A DNA stretch of 64,000 nucleotides from Cantharellus purpuraceus (GCA_025174535.1 JALBUN010000020.1:648812-712811), one strand, 5' to 3'. Shown: positions 11,142-23,223, numbered from the stretch's first letter. Notes: generated from the letters alone by a model not told the origin. Program-made: numbers and translations.

Positions 11142-12119
11142 AATGCAGACTATACACAGAAAAGTAATATGTTTCTTAGCAGCAAGAAATGAATAAGACT
11201 TCCAGAGTCTAGAGTTCACAGACCCTTAGAGGTCCAGATATTCCAAAATGAGGGGAATGCACTTAGAGGCTAAAGGAAATAGGTGGATGAATCTGACTGT
11301 CCAACTGGTGACACTCTGAAGCAGGTAACAGCAATGTGTGAAGTAGTCTAGCAACTGCTTCACATGAGTTCAAGGTCCTAATGCTCTGCAAAGGCAGTAC
11401 ACACTAGTAACTTAAACAAGAGCACTAATGGCAGGACTATTGACAGACAATCTCACCCTGTAGATTTGTAGTCATGTGAGACAGATACTACACATGCCCA
11501 AAGCAGGAATATCACTACTTTGAGTGCAATCAAGTACAGTTACACAACTGTAAGAGATTTTTGAACTGGTAATCAACAGTTACTGAGATAGAGGATGACA
11601 CTGTATATCACTCTAGTCACACTAGTGTGCAGAAGATGGGTAGAAGTGGTAGAATATGTTACTATTTCAGAGGTAAAATGGCCTCCTTATATATTGTATT
11701 TACAGGGGCTGACTAATGCTTCTGGAATATTCTACCTATTAATAGATGGAAACTACTGGAAGGTAGTGGAGGGTAGAAGAAAGGGGTAGAATATTCCAAG
11801 CCAATCACAGGTTCTGATCACTGCATTAACACTAATCAGGAGCTGAATAATGGTTCTGGAATGTTCTATCTAATAATAGAAGGAAACAGCTGGAATGTTA
11901 TGGAAAGGAGTAGAATATTCCAAGCCAATCACCTGATCTGATCACCCATCACCTGCTCTGATCCCTGAACTAGACACTGATCAGACAGAAAGGAGGTATC
12001 CACCCTGCATTGGTTTGCACAGCCATGGATAGCCACATCTCAGGTGATGATCTCCACGGAAAATAGTGCCCTGAGAGGCTGTGGTTGTCAAGTTACAGAA
12101 TGTTTATTGATCAGAGACA
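11142..12119 (-). mobile_element. LTR family X, truncated at both ends
   Basis: Reverse complement of about 8785-9790. Both ends are replaced by Gypsy LTRs beginning TGTTATGAC, pointing outward on each side. Compared with the 640-1280 and 9300-9930 copies, many CG dinucleotides here have become TG or CA. Confidence 0.7.
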
Positions 12120-12700
12120 TGTTATGACTATATTCATTAAATGCCCAGATCCCCATCCGATCCACCCAGATCCCTGCACACATGAAATCTATACTCCATT
12201 TGGAAACCATCACATCTTCATTTGTCTGTCCAATTGTCACTGTTGGTCTCACCCATCTGCCTCCATTTCCAATTAATGTATCAGCATCACCATAGAAACC
12301 TGGACATCCATCCCCATCAGACTTGGACATATTCACATAAGGCCACTGGCCTTGGAGACCCATCACCGGAGTAACTATTATTAGATTTCAAATATATATT
12401 TAAGTTGTACGACTGGGGACTTCATTCCCCAGTTTGAATATCAAATCATGCCTAGCCCCTAAGTCTGATCTGAACTATCTAAGTCATACTCCATCTCCAA
12501 AATCTCGGACACAGGTATTAGTGAGGGCAAAGCACATAAGCTAAAATCAAGTCCATTCCAACCCCATGATGCACTCTGATCTTCACTCTGACTCTGACCC
12601 CAAACTCTGATCCAGGTTCCAACCCCTAAATGGACTAAGTGTGTAACAGTATATTCGAACTGCCATACTCACTCCTACCCCAATGCTATAATCCACTGCC
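12120..12700 (+). mobile_element. Gypsy LTR and leader, right copy
   Basis: Starts TGTTATGACTATATTC and runs to the gag start near 12728. It is the inverted partner of 10601-11141. The exact LTR end is not resolved. Confidence 0.65.
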
Positions 12701-12727
12701 AATTCTGAACATGCATGAACTATCAAG

Positions 12728-13954
12728 GTGCTCGCTCCCAGCATCAACACCATCCCTGAGATCATTGAAGAACTGACAGGCCATATAGAGGCTGTCAATG
12801 AAGAGGACAATACTCCACCCTCCTCAAATCTGGTGCAAGCCATCTCCCTGCTCACCAGCAGCATCTGTACCCCACAAGCTCCTAAGTCCCAGACCTTGGT
12901 CTGGGAACCTGACCCTTTTGACAGCTCTGATCCACACAAACTCCAACTGTTCCTGGTACAATGCTGATTGAACTTCCATAACTGCCCCAACACATTTACA
13001 TCCAATCAGGTGAAGGTCACCTTTGTCATGTCCTATCTCAAGGGCACTGCACTGGACTACTTCAAGCCAGCGCTCATGGATGACTCTGATGACCCAATAT
13101 AGTCAGAGGACTACTCTGACTTCATCTCCAAACTCCAGACCAATTTTGGTCCTTACAACCCTAAGGCTGATGCTGAGAATGAACTCGATTGACTTCAGAT
13201 GAAGGAAAATCACAAGATCACTAGGTACATTGTGAGTTTCCAGCAGCTAGCCCTGAAAGTCCAATGGGGTGACACTGCACTCTGATGCCAATTTTACATT
13301 GGCCTCCCATCCCACATCAAGGATGAGATATCATGCATTGGTAAGCTGGATACTCTGGTTAACCTTCACAAGCTTGCCCAATCCATTGACGTCTGATAGT
13401 GGGAATGTCAATCTGAGGTCTCCTGCAAAAATTCAGCCAACAAAAAGTCAGACAAATCGTCGGACAAGACCCTCAAGTCCAACAAGGGGACCAATAAGAA
13501 GACCACCACCAACTCTGGCCAGAAGTCAGACACTGGTAATGCCACTGCCTCCAGTTCCAGTCAGAACAACTCTGGCCCTGGCAACAACTCCAGAGCTCAC
13601 AAGAGTACTCCAGACCTCTCCACCAAGCTGGGAAGGATGGCAAACTTACCCAGCAGGAATGCCAGCACCACATGGATAACAACCTCTGTCTGTTCTGTAG
13701 AAAGCCTGGTCACCAAGCCAAGGATCACAACAACCTTGTCTGCCACAAAAGCAAAGGGCCGTGCCACCAACACTATGGCGGACAAGTCCAACGCCAAGGC
13801 AACAGACCAAAAGAAATAGCAAGCAGTCCTCTAGCCTCCATATGGGCTGAGGGCTGCATTGGTACTCCCCATGTGATAAACAAGGTCCACCTGAATGCAT
13901 CCACTCTTTCTCACTCTGACTCTCTTACCCTCCTCATCCACTCCGATTCCAGGC
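12728..13954 (+). pseudogene. Ty3/Gypsy gag with zinc knuckle and start of protease
   Basis: Translation gives the gag core (WEPDPFDSSDPHKLQLFLVQC, SYLKGTALDYFKPALMDD, LALKVQWGD, DEISCIGKLDTLVNL), then a Lys/Ser-rich linker. A nucleocapsid zinc knuckle follows, LCLFCRKPGHQAKDHNN then LVC, near 13680-13740. It ends in the protease start (TPHVINKVHLNAS, LLIHSDS) at about 13954, before the catalytic Asp region. At least five in-frame stops, several of them TGA in place of CGA, show that it is dead. Confidence 0.85.
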
Positions 13955-14130
13955 AATGATTTGTCTGCCGTAGCATGTGATAGTGATGCTACTGGGGCCA
14001 AGTGTACCATTGTGAGCTTGGTTTTGAACATAGGAGGTGCTCTATCTGCAGCCCTCTTCAGTGTTTTTAACTCATCTCTGAGACAAGTTACTTCAGACTT
14101 CTCATTGTTGAGAAGTCCTTCAAGTTCTTG
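13955..14130 (-). other. Coiled-coil-coding fragment of unknown origin
   Basis: The - strand is open and reads VQELEGLLNNEKSEVTCL, RDELKTLKRAADRAPP, then a Pro/Ala tail. The leucine spacing fits a short coiled coil. It lies exactly between the truncated protease on the + strand and the second half of Gypsy integrase. I do not recognise it; it could be part of another element's gag or a captured host exon. Confidence 0.4.
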
Positions 14131-14590
14131 GACCTGTGCAAACAGAACAAATGAATCAGTCCCTGGAACAATATCTCCGAGTCTATTGTAACTATCAACA
14201 AGACAACTGGGCTGACCTACTTCCAATCACAGAGTTTGCCTACAACAATGCTCTGAACGCAACTACTGGCATCTCTACATTCTTTGCTAATAAAGGCTAC
14301 CATCCAAACATCTCTGTCCACCCCAAGAAGGAACTCGCCTCCACCAAAGCCTGCCAATTCATAACCAACCTTGATCAACTACACCAACATCTCTGAGAAA
14401 CCATCTCTGATGCCCAGAAACAATACCAAGTCTCTACAGACTAATGTCACATTCTGGCTCTGGGCCTGCAAATCGGAGACAAAGTATTCATTAAGGCCAA
14501 ACACTTCTGGACCACCTGCCCATTGAAGAAACTCTCTGAGAAATACTTAGGTCCTTATGAGGTCATTGCTCATGCAGGCAGCAGGTCCAT
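14131..14590 (+). pseudogene. Ty3/Gypsy integrase, back half
   Basis: Starts at QTEQMNQSLEQYLRVYC and runs through NWADLLPITEFAYNNALNA, FFANKGYHPNISVHP and KLSEKYLGPYEVIAHAGS. This is the part of integrase that should follow the block ending ALDIKLH on the - strand at 4225; only about 11 residues are missing between the two. One stop codon is present. At about 14590 it abuts Copia sequence. Confidence 0.85.
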
Positions 14591-15402
14591 AGACACAATC
14601 ATAGGACAGTTCAAAATGCAAGATGCTTACCCCGTTTCAGTGCTGCTTGATACTGGAACTTGACTATCAACAATAATGTGTCCATCAAATGAGGAAGAGA
14701 AACAAAAAATGTCAAAGAAACCATACCAGGTGGCTGTAGGATTGCTTATGTATGCTGCGATAACCACATGGCCAGATATCAGCTTGGCTGTTCAGCAACT
14801 GAGCCAATATGCATCCAATCCAGGATGTGAGCACTGGGAGGCAGCAAAATGTGTAATACAGTACCTTAAAGGCACATACGATTTTTGTCTGGTACTGGGA
14901 GGAAAAGCCAACATAAAACTCACTGGGTATACTGACTCTGACTGGGCAAACAACCCTGACAGACATTAATCAATATCAGGTTACCTTTTCAGCCTAGGAA
15001 AAGGGATCATATCTTGGAGTTCCAAAAAAACAGCAGACAGTTGCTGCCTCATCCTGTGAAGCTGAATATATGGCAACAAATCATTATGTGAAGAAAGCAT
15101 TATGGTTGAGGGGCTTACTCGACTGTCTTTCCTTACCTCAAAAGGAAGCTACCATGATTTTTTATAACAATCTCAAAACTATCACACTGACCAAGGATGC
15201 ATCTTTCCATGCACAATCCAAGCACATAGATGTGGCACATCATTTTGTCAGAGAGCAGGTTGAGAAGAATCAAATAACTTTCAAACATTTACCCACCCAC
15301 CTGATGCCTGCAAATGCACTTACAAAACCCCTTACTGGTCAAAAACACATAAAATTCCATGACATGATGGGTCTTACACAGAAGGAAAGTGGGACTTGTT
15401 AG
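14591..15402 (+). pseudogene. Ty1/Copia reverse transcriptase tail and RNase H
   Basis: Begins at IGQFKMQDAYPVSVLLDTGT, the standard end of the Copia polymerase. It continues with MSKKPYQVAVGLLMYAAITT, WPDISLAVQQLSQYASNPG, LTGYTDSDWANNPDRH and, after a stop, YMATNHYVKKALWL, DASFHAQSKHIDVAHHFV and HLPTHLMPANALTKPL of RNase H. Stops and one frame break are present. It probably belongs to the same Copia as 2170-4222. Confidence 0.85.
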
Positions 15403-15629
15403 ATTGAGGGGGAGTGTTGGAATACACTCTAACAAGTACATATACGTCCACAGTGTCTATCAGACTAGCTGAAGACACGAGTACATTTTCCTCAGTTGTT
15501 TTATACCACAACTGAGGTAAGCATACATTATTGTACAAGTGTATAATCAGTTGCTCATTATGTTGTGTAGACTGATATCTATCAGATCTTAACAATGAGA
15601 CCTTTATATGTTATGATAAATCTGTAACA
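15402..15629 (+). mobile_element. Copia polypurine tract and 3' LTR
   Basis: A polypurine tract ATTGAGGGGGAG at 15402-15414 is followed directly by an LTR starting TGTTGGAATACACTC at 15415. The end is taken at CTGTAACA (15629), giving about 215 bp; that end is less cert than the start. The spacing after the RNase H stop is canonical for fungal Copia. Confidence 0.65.
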
Positions 15630-16574
15630 CTAAACTCTGGCCAGTCCCAGTTCTGAAGCAGGGTGGATGTTGTGCCACCACTGCTGAAGCTGTGTCTTGA
15701 TGCATGTGGTGTGGCAGAGACAGTCAGTGGGTATGGTGGAGTGTCATCAGAATGCAGTTTTGAAAACTGTTGTATCTGGAAAGTGGAAGCAGAGGGATAG
15801 AAGTAGAAGAAGATGATAGAGGTGGGTGTGGCATGAGGTGAGTAGGCAGGTGAGCAGTGAGTGGTACAGGTGTGTGAGATGAGGTCTGAATGTAAGGTGA
15901 ACTAAATCCATAGCAGAGGGGGAATTGATGGTGGAACAGGGTAGAGCAGATGCAGATAGTGTGAACAAGGGTGAGGGCAACAAGTTGCTGGATGTGGCTT
16001 TTGGTATACAAGATTGGCATGTGCAGAGACCAGGCTTCAAGCAGCTGCAAATTGTGATACATGCTTTATATGCTATGCCAGTACATGACATATTATTTGT
16101 TCATCCATCTATTGAACCAATACAGCTGCTGGTCAAAATAGGACACATTCCTCATTGTATTGATATATAGACAATATTCCCTTTCCAGATAGCGTCATGC
16201 TCCCTAATGGGGCAAGCATATCATCCGAGATGCACCAAACACTGATACCTCTGATATACCTGAGCGCTGTGACAATGCCGTGTTAGACATTATTGATGGT
16301 CCCTCTCCTGCTCTTCATCCCTATTGTCTTCCGATGTCACATTTTAGTGCCAAACCTTGCTTCTCCTGGGTCCATTGGCACCGATATGTACTTTGTGGGA
16401 ATTTATGAGCGAGTTGGGCGTTTGTCCTGTGCATTGCCATCGACCAGTCATCGTAGATCTCTCCCACTCCACAATGATTGAACCCATTTCACTGATGTCT
16501 CTGCCACTGTATCATCTGAAGCAAAAAGATCATCGGCTGCTCCAGAGGCTCAAACAACCCTGACCACCCAGTAC
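15630..16574. other. Stretch with no assignable gene
   Basis: Short open frames exist, for example 81 codons at 15925-16170 on the + strand, but none shows a recognisable motif, good splice sites or a paralogue here. It may be further degraded mobile DNA and the 5' flank of the gene that follows. Confidence 0.4.
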
Positions 16575-19500
16575 GTGCACGCTCTGTCTATTAGCAGAGA
16601 ACGTTATCAATGTGTTTCCAGACCTGGAAGCACTCTCCAAGACATTGTGCTAGGTCCCACCCATGCTGAAAAGGATGTACCCTCAGGCTTCTGGACCGCA
16701 TATGACCGAGTTGCGACGATGAATTCATCGAGAGAGAGAATGGTGGCCTGGATTCTCTCCTTATATTCGTATGTCTTTCCGCCATGTTTTCTCCCATCAG
16801 CACTCAACGGGGCGATTCAGGCTGGTCTTTTCTCCTCCGTCAGCGCCACTTTCATCGTCAACATGCAGTCCAGCCTAAGTCCCCAGCCCAGTGACACCAC
16901 AAATGCACTTCTTAAGCTTCTAATACACAAGATCGACAACAGCACATTCTCAGAACAGGAAGCCTCCTTGTCCATGTGGATAGGACCCGGCTCTACGATA
17001 GTTTGGATTCAGTCACTCATGTATACAAGCCTGTCAATGAGTCTTCTCGCTGCCTTCGGTGGAGTGTTGGGAAAGCAATGGCTAAATCATTTCAAGACAT
17101 CGCGATTCGGACAAAGCACCGTACATGAACGCTGCATCCAGAGGCAACGGAAGCTGGATGGACTGAAAACCTCACATCTCAATATCATCATCTCCACCCT
17201 GCCGATTCTCCTCCAGCCATCCCTTGTGTTCTTTGGGATTGCTCTCGCGGAAAACATCTGGACCCTACAGCGTACGGTTGCAAGCGTCATTGTGGGAACA
17301 ACGTCATTTGGAGTTATCTTCTATTTCTTCACTGTGGTTGCTGCCTTGAAGTCGCGAGACTGCCCATTCCAGACCCCTGTGTCTACTTTGCTTAGCCATG
17401 TCCTGCATGCCTTCCGAAAGAGGATCATGGTTTGGGCACATCAAACGCGGCCGGCGTCTTGGGTGAGCCCACCTAGTCGCCTGCAAAAGTTTTTCAGGGG
17501 CCTTCATATCTGCAATGCATACGATCGCCAGATCAATGGCACATTTTCTCACATATCTACGGCGAATTTCCTTAGCTCTGTGGCAAAGCACCCAGTCGCC
17601 AACTAGTGACTCAGAGTCAGCTGGAGGTTCGGACAAGTCAGCGTCTTTCACGCAGATTCATCTAGAGGGCATAGAATCTACTGCAGATCCAGCTGGAGCA
17701 CGTTCAATTGAATGGATTATCGAGACGTCTACAGACATTGACATCGTCAATACTGCAGTGTAAATGGTACCAGAAGTTGAGTGGCCGTACAAGTGCGATG
17801 TGACCTTCATGTTGGATCAACTGAAAATCCAAATATATGAACACTTTGAAGCTCCTTGGCAGCTAACTACCCACACACGAGAACGAATGCGGATTTGCTT
17901 GAAGGCAATCTTCCACTTGTACACCGAGCGAGGTCTACATGGTCCCTTGAGCATTTATCATCATAATCTACTGGACAATAACAACCTTTTCGATGCGATG
18001 CCAGCTAAGCAGGACTTCTACCTCATTTCAAGTGTGATTGACCGGCCCTATAATCTGGACATCACATCCCTCTTGTTCTCTGACCGCATGTGGATGGCGC
18101 ATATTCTTACTTGCCGTCTTCACAACAGACACCAAAGCGCAGATATCCTCGCCTTCCCGCATAATTTATTGACAAGTGCCTGCATGACCCAAAGTCCCCT
18201 CCCCGCCTGGTAGCCGACTGTCTGGTATAAGCAGGCTTGATGGTCGGCCTATGACCACATTGGAGATATTTGGCAATCATAGACAAGAGGTAAGGTCGAC
18301 CATGTTAGATGGTGCCTTACCTCCTCATAATCCTTTAGTGTAGCTATTAGGAACATTCAGAGAAGGGTGATAGACCATATATTACATTTGCTTCTCAGTG
18401 GGACTACAGGTTCACCAAGAGGGTATGCCGTAGAGGCAAGAAAGCTCCTTCGGCCGCTAGCATACAGTAAACACGGTCAATTTTATGACATGTATCAAAG
18501 ATCCATCCAGTGTCTCAAGCTCTGCTTCTATCTCTTCGAGGATCCAAGTACAGATCAGGATCATGTCCACTTCACAAATGTCTCAGCTGCGCTTCGACTC
18601 AGTTTCTCGTATTCTGCGGTGGTGGAAGAACAAAATTTGTGGTCATTTCTATACTGAAAGGGGTCGAGAGGTGGCATGTATCATTGGGATAGACGACCTG
18701 CCACACACAGGCACGATTTGACCTGATAGTGGATTACCTTGTGCAGGTTTGTCAAGGCACTGACTATGTAGAAGAGAAAGTACGCTCACTTACTCTATAT
18801 ATATAGCGCGCTTCTGTTAGTCAGCACATGTATAGTTTCTACAAGGGCCGCGTATAATACAGTTAGTTTTTTTACCTCCGACCGTCACATAAGTTGCTAC
18901 TCAACAGACTACAACTACAATTTGCGATGTTTTTGCGGCTTTGGCGGATCTGCATGGAAGCGGCTCTACATTCGGACGATGATCCAGTTCATGGAGTCGG
19001 AAATACCACTTCGAATACGCCATGCAGCCCTGAGCACAGCTTATGCACTTCGAGAAGAAGTAGCGTCCATGGACTGGGATGACGAACCACTGCGTTATCT
19101 TTTCTCACGGACTCTTATTTCAGTTATACGAGCACGTGGTCCTGCTTCATAGCACCATGTTAGTACGTCTGTCGGTTATATTTCGTTCAATCAACTGTCG
19201 GAAATCAACTGGCAATTGAGTCGGTGTTACCTTGGCTTGCTCTGTGCTCTGTCCGAAGACTTAAAATGGCACGGTCACCTTGATCGCCATGGCCATTTCA
19301 AGAGGTGTCTTAGGATTGCAAATGCACTCTTGTCTCACAGGACGTTGGGTGGTAACAAGCAGTCGTATGTGCATCTCACCCATGTCTTTGCAATTGTTGA
19401 TGTTCCAGACGAAGACCACGAATTCTTAGAGACGTTCACACGTATCGCATTTGGCACTTATTCTGGAAGCCTGGCAAGAAGTATTCCCGATTCCTTTCTT

Positions 19501-19812
19501 TTTACGACCCAACTGCAGAAAATTGGGAAGAGCTTTCTAGTTACGACGTAATCGAAAGTCTTCCGTCTGTTGCCGCATATGCCCAGAAATACTGGCAGCA
19601 ATGAGATAACAGGGAAGAAACACATCGATTTATTCAGCTGGTCGAAGAGGTCTGCGACAAGCTCGACGAAGAAAGGCGGCGGCGCAAACAAAGCGTAGCT
19701 CTGGTAGAGCTTGAACAAGAAAATGACACATTTAGGCATAGAGAAATACTAAGACTGAGCGAAGAAATATGGGAATTAGTGGGTTTCTTGCTAAGAGAGG
19801 TATCATGGTAGT
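16575..19812 (+). pseudogene. DUF6535 large membrane protein gene, broken
   Basis: The first block, 343 codons to 17606, has the DUF6535 pattern of Agaricomycetes: SGFWTAYDRVATM, QAGLFSSVSATFIVNMQ, a hydrophobic TSLSMSLLAAFGGVLGKQWL, and two more membrane segments near LVFFGIALAENIW and SVIVGTTSFGVIFYFFTVV. The family's long C-terminal part follows in another frame: SIEWIIETSTDIDIVNTAV, an in-frame TAA at 17761, VPEVEWPYKCDVTFMLDQL, then later exons (SEIPLRIRHAALSTAYALRE near 19000, NWQLSRCYLGLLCALSEDLK near 19230, VIESLPSVAAYAQKYWQQ near 19550). One convincing intron is 18291-18338. The TAA and unresolved frame changes argue for a pseudogene. Function of the family is unknown. Confidence 0.65.
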
Positions 19813-20202
19813 ACATCGTATTTTATAACCAATGGAATGCAACGAGTACTTGTACGGCACTCCAGTATTGTACCGGTTCCTATTACACATTTACTTCAAA
19901 TATAACTTGGCGGTAGAGTCAATATATAGCACTTCCGCTCAAGCATCGGATCCATACATTACTGTGTCGTCTTTCTTTAATCTCCAACAGCACCCGTTCA
20001 GCGTACGAATATATCAGGCCAAGTACAGCAAAAGTCGACCTCGCCTGATGGACGGCATACCTATAGCCGTGCAATGCTCTTCAACGACTTCTTCACCTCT
20101 TTCAGCTCTTCCCTTACATCTCTTTGTTCAGCGGCCATATTCAGCTTGATTCTATAATGAATACGGTGCCAAAATTTACCCCGGCACCCTGTGCATTGTT
20201 AG
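19813..20202. other. Intergenic, nothing recognised
   Basis: No open frame with motif support. It separates the 3' end of the DUF6535 gene from the convergent family E gene. Confidence 0.5.
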
Positions 20203-20747
20203 TCATGTTCGGCTTCGGCTCAGAAAAAGACTCAATTCACCTGGAAATGGTCTCCAAGGTTTTGGGGGCTCCTGATCACCCATACTGTAACAGTGATCTG
20301 GATGTGGATGAATATTAGTGTACCTCCAGCGGGATCGGTTGGTGTGCTTGATTTGGCCGGCGAAGGCATGTGGCACACGGGTATCAGTGTCTTCATCGAT
20401 CCAGGGTGTGTCTTCCAGGGTCTCTGCGACAACTCCAAGGGGTGTGCCCTCTCCTCCCTTGGTATGGAAGGTAGGGAGGCAACTGTCGTTGCTAGCGATA
20501 GCTGTAAGTCGTGAAGTTAGAGAGTGAGTGCCAGGAGAGGTTCTGACAACCTACACTCGGTTTTCGAGGAACCTGGCCAGGCGCACGAAGTTACAGAAGA
20601 AACATCTGTCCAGTCGTCATCATGAGGGGTGATCACTATATCCCGGAGTGACAGGGGTTCGGTCTGGGGTGGAGGAGGAGGTTCTTTGACAGCTTCGGCA
20701 TAGGTCTTAGAGGGCCCAGAACGGGGAAATGGAGTAGCGGGAGACAT
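20203..20747 (-). CDS. Orphan family E protein, copy 1 (163 aa)
   Basis: Two exons on the - strand, 20747-20555 and 20501-20203, joined across a 53-bp intron (GTAGGT...TTACAG, phase 1), give 163 residues. Blocks shared with the copy at 45.7-46.3 kb are: GPSKTYAEAVK near the N-terminus, DDDWTDVSSVTSCAWPGS just before the intron, then after it DTPWIDEDTDTRVPHAFAG, IKHTNRSRWRYTN and PWRPFPGE. The intron has the same place and phase in both copies, and each restores a Ser codon. The ATG at 20747 aligns with that of copy 2; an in-frame ATG lies 12 codons upstream. No signal peptide, membrane segment or known domain was seen. The protein is small, with acidic and proline-rich parts. Function unknown; expression and the exon model are inferred from conservation. 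Confidence 0.7.
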
Positions 20748-20848
20748 TATACCAATAGCTAGCGTGTGAACTCCCAGTTTCACAATGCAGTAGAGGTTAT
20801 TGCTGACCTTACAGCTGGAAGCTTAAGTAGATGAGCGCTAGCTTGAAG

Positions 20849-20877
20849 TGACTCAGGAAGATGGCATTGGTGAGTCA
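20849..20877. promoter_or_regulatory. Paired TGASTCA sites upstream of family E copy 1
   Basis: TGACTCA at 20849-20855 and TGAGTCA at 20871-20877, the latter 124 bp upstream of the ATG. The copy 2 gene has TGAGTCA 125 bp upstream. A further shared AGAGTCATTC lies at 20891. The core matches Gcn4/AP-1-type bZIP sites; regulation is inferred. Confidence 0.5.
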
Positions 20878-20900
20878 GTCGGTGGCGTTGAGAGTCATTC

Positions 20901-23223
20901 AGAGGAAAGAGTCAACAGCCTGTTATTGTACTCTGTACGGTACTGCCTCTCGGAAGATTCAAGGGCCCGACGTACATTGGACAGTATCCGTGGCGAAACA
21001 CCAACGAATAGCGCAATCGCTAGCTGATTACTGTGATCCGCCTCTGAGTCGATGGTGAGCTATATAAAACTCAATCAAAACCTCGAGGGGACGTTAGGAC
21101 CAAAAATCTCTGCGTGAGAACATTGACAGCGGGGACATGTTATACTGAATGATCTTAGCTTCATTTGGAATCATAGGAACCAGGCATTGCTGCTGTCACT
21201 CCCGATCATCCTCGTGTGACGTACCGAGTGATTTGGGCCTTGCAAATCGGCAGTGGCGATACCTAGCCGCCAAATGCTTAACCCTCAGTAGGTCAATCCT
21301 CGCATGCACCTTTATCACCGTGATGAGGTTTTGTCTGTTTGCAAGCCGAACCAATCGCTATTGTGGCTAAGGAGCCCTGCATGACATGTGCACCTTGGAA
21401 TCTCCGTATGACGAAGCAGTAAGTATAGCACGGACGGTGACAACATTATCGCGATCATAATCAACACCGCAAGAAGTGGAATCGAGTTCATTCATTCATA
21501 GACAATCAGAATGGAATAAAATGCTGTGCAGTGAGAGACAGCAACGTGAACAAGAACGAGATGTAGCCGGAAAATGAAGAACCTCAGGATGTGGCGACGG
21601 TCCTGTTGGACCAATATTGCGTCGGGTAATAACGTACATGGACAAGTCCCAATGTCGCCCGCTGTCGGGCTACGATACGTCCAAGTACCAGCGGAAGCGT
21701 GCCATGATTGGGCGCTGGTAACTTGATCACACCGTCTCAAGCAATATATTGATAAAAAATCTACTGGCTTCTCAATGGACGATCCAAGAAATAGATGTCG
21801 GTCCCATGAAATAGGCTGACGCCATAACATTTCATATGCTCTATTAACGGGCGCTGAGATGGAATTTGTTTTCTCGCTGGTGGGTCCTGACAAGAACAAG
21901 TGAATGGGTTAAAGAAATTAAAAGGACTCTTCCCTGCTTACTGATGCCCACGACATGGATACCATCAACTTCTTTGATCGCAGTTGAAATAATAGTTAAC
22001 GTTTGACCAGGCACAACGCAAACTGCAACATCTCGACGGAAGTAGGAAAGCAACAAATGACATGATGACTCAACCTGCTTACTAAATCACAGGATCCTTG
22101 AAATGTTTTAGTCTAGTTGACGGCTAAGTGTATGCTTCTATTGCGTAGTCCGATACCATTGCCTTGCTTTAGGCTGTTCTTCAGCAGGTCTATGTGCATT
22201 ATTTTCAGGTGCCTCCCTTGTCAAGCCTGCTACAAGCATTCACTTGATCTCAAGACGATTTTGCACTTGCAGCCTTATTCGACTCTAGAATGACAAATAG
22301 GAAACACACGGGGCAGCTGAATCTCGTATGGCCCTCAGAGACGAAGTAGCCCGATGTTCACCCGCGCAAGGTTTGATGTTGAATACGGCCACTGTCCCCA
22401 TTTTTCCATTTGCGACCATACGTTAAAGCTGGGCGCATCGGAAATGGAGTTATCGTTGAATAAATGTTTGGAACACAGTGGTCTGCAATTCGGTCGCCAA
22501 TCGGTAGTTCGTGAGAGGTGACGGGGAGGTTCATTTGAACGACTACGCTGCCTTTCGTATAGGAAGAATGCTTGTCAAGTGCATATATTGGAACCAGCCA
22601 TGTTCGAGGCTATCGTAGGACCACAGCGGGGGAATGGCATGCGAAGAGAATTAGCACGTCAACCTCGCAGACACTCTAGCCATATTCAGGGAATATACCG
22701 CATGGTGACAATATAAACAGGAGGTTACCATGTAAATGTTTCACCTATATATGAATGCCTGGGAGCTGTCCACCCACTTGATCGTGTCATTTCGTATAAC
22801 AACAGACGCAACAAAGTAGACAATGCCCTTGCTCGTGTGACACTCGATGCAGGTGGCATTTCTCATCACTGTGGCATTTCCGTTATAACTCATTGTTGTG
22901 GAAGGCGCTTTGTGGAACACTTTGAGAATATGAAATCGATTGAGACAAGAGCACAGAGCGAAACATAAAGCTAAGACAGAATTGAAGATCGAAGCAATTT
23001 CGTGTCCTCAACATGAAAGTCAAGAGCAGAGTGGTCCGCTGTGCGAGACGCGCAGCATCGCTTGTCGTGTGTTGGCGAACTCCGCTGGTAAGCGCTGCTT
23101 CCTCCGTCGCTTTTCTTTTATACCCTTTCCTACTACACATACCATTTATCACGACAGCACGACCATACGACACAATATCACGTTCAAAATTTTCTTCAAT
23201 TACCTCCAGACGCTCTTCATTCC
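20901..23223. other. Long stretch without a supportable gene
   Basis: Open frames of up to 135 codons occur on the - strand at 21492-22056, with a possible intron at about 21900-21950, but the product has no recognisable motif or partner. The rest shows no coding pattern. TATATAAAAC at 21059 could be a + strand TATA box without an evident gene. Confidence 0.4.

Noticed and set aside
16769..16820. Intron in the first DUF6535 block
   Set aside because: GTATGT and TTCAG are present, but removing the 52 nt shifts out of the conserved AGLFSS frame; reading through keeps the block.
21492..22056. Possible two-exon gene on the - strand
   Set aside because: A plausible donor and acceptor exist, but the product shows no motif, no paralogue and poor reading after the join.
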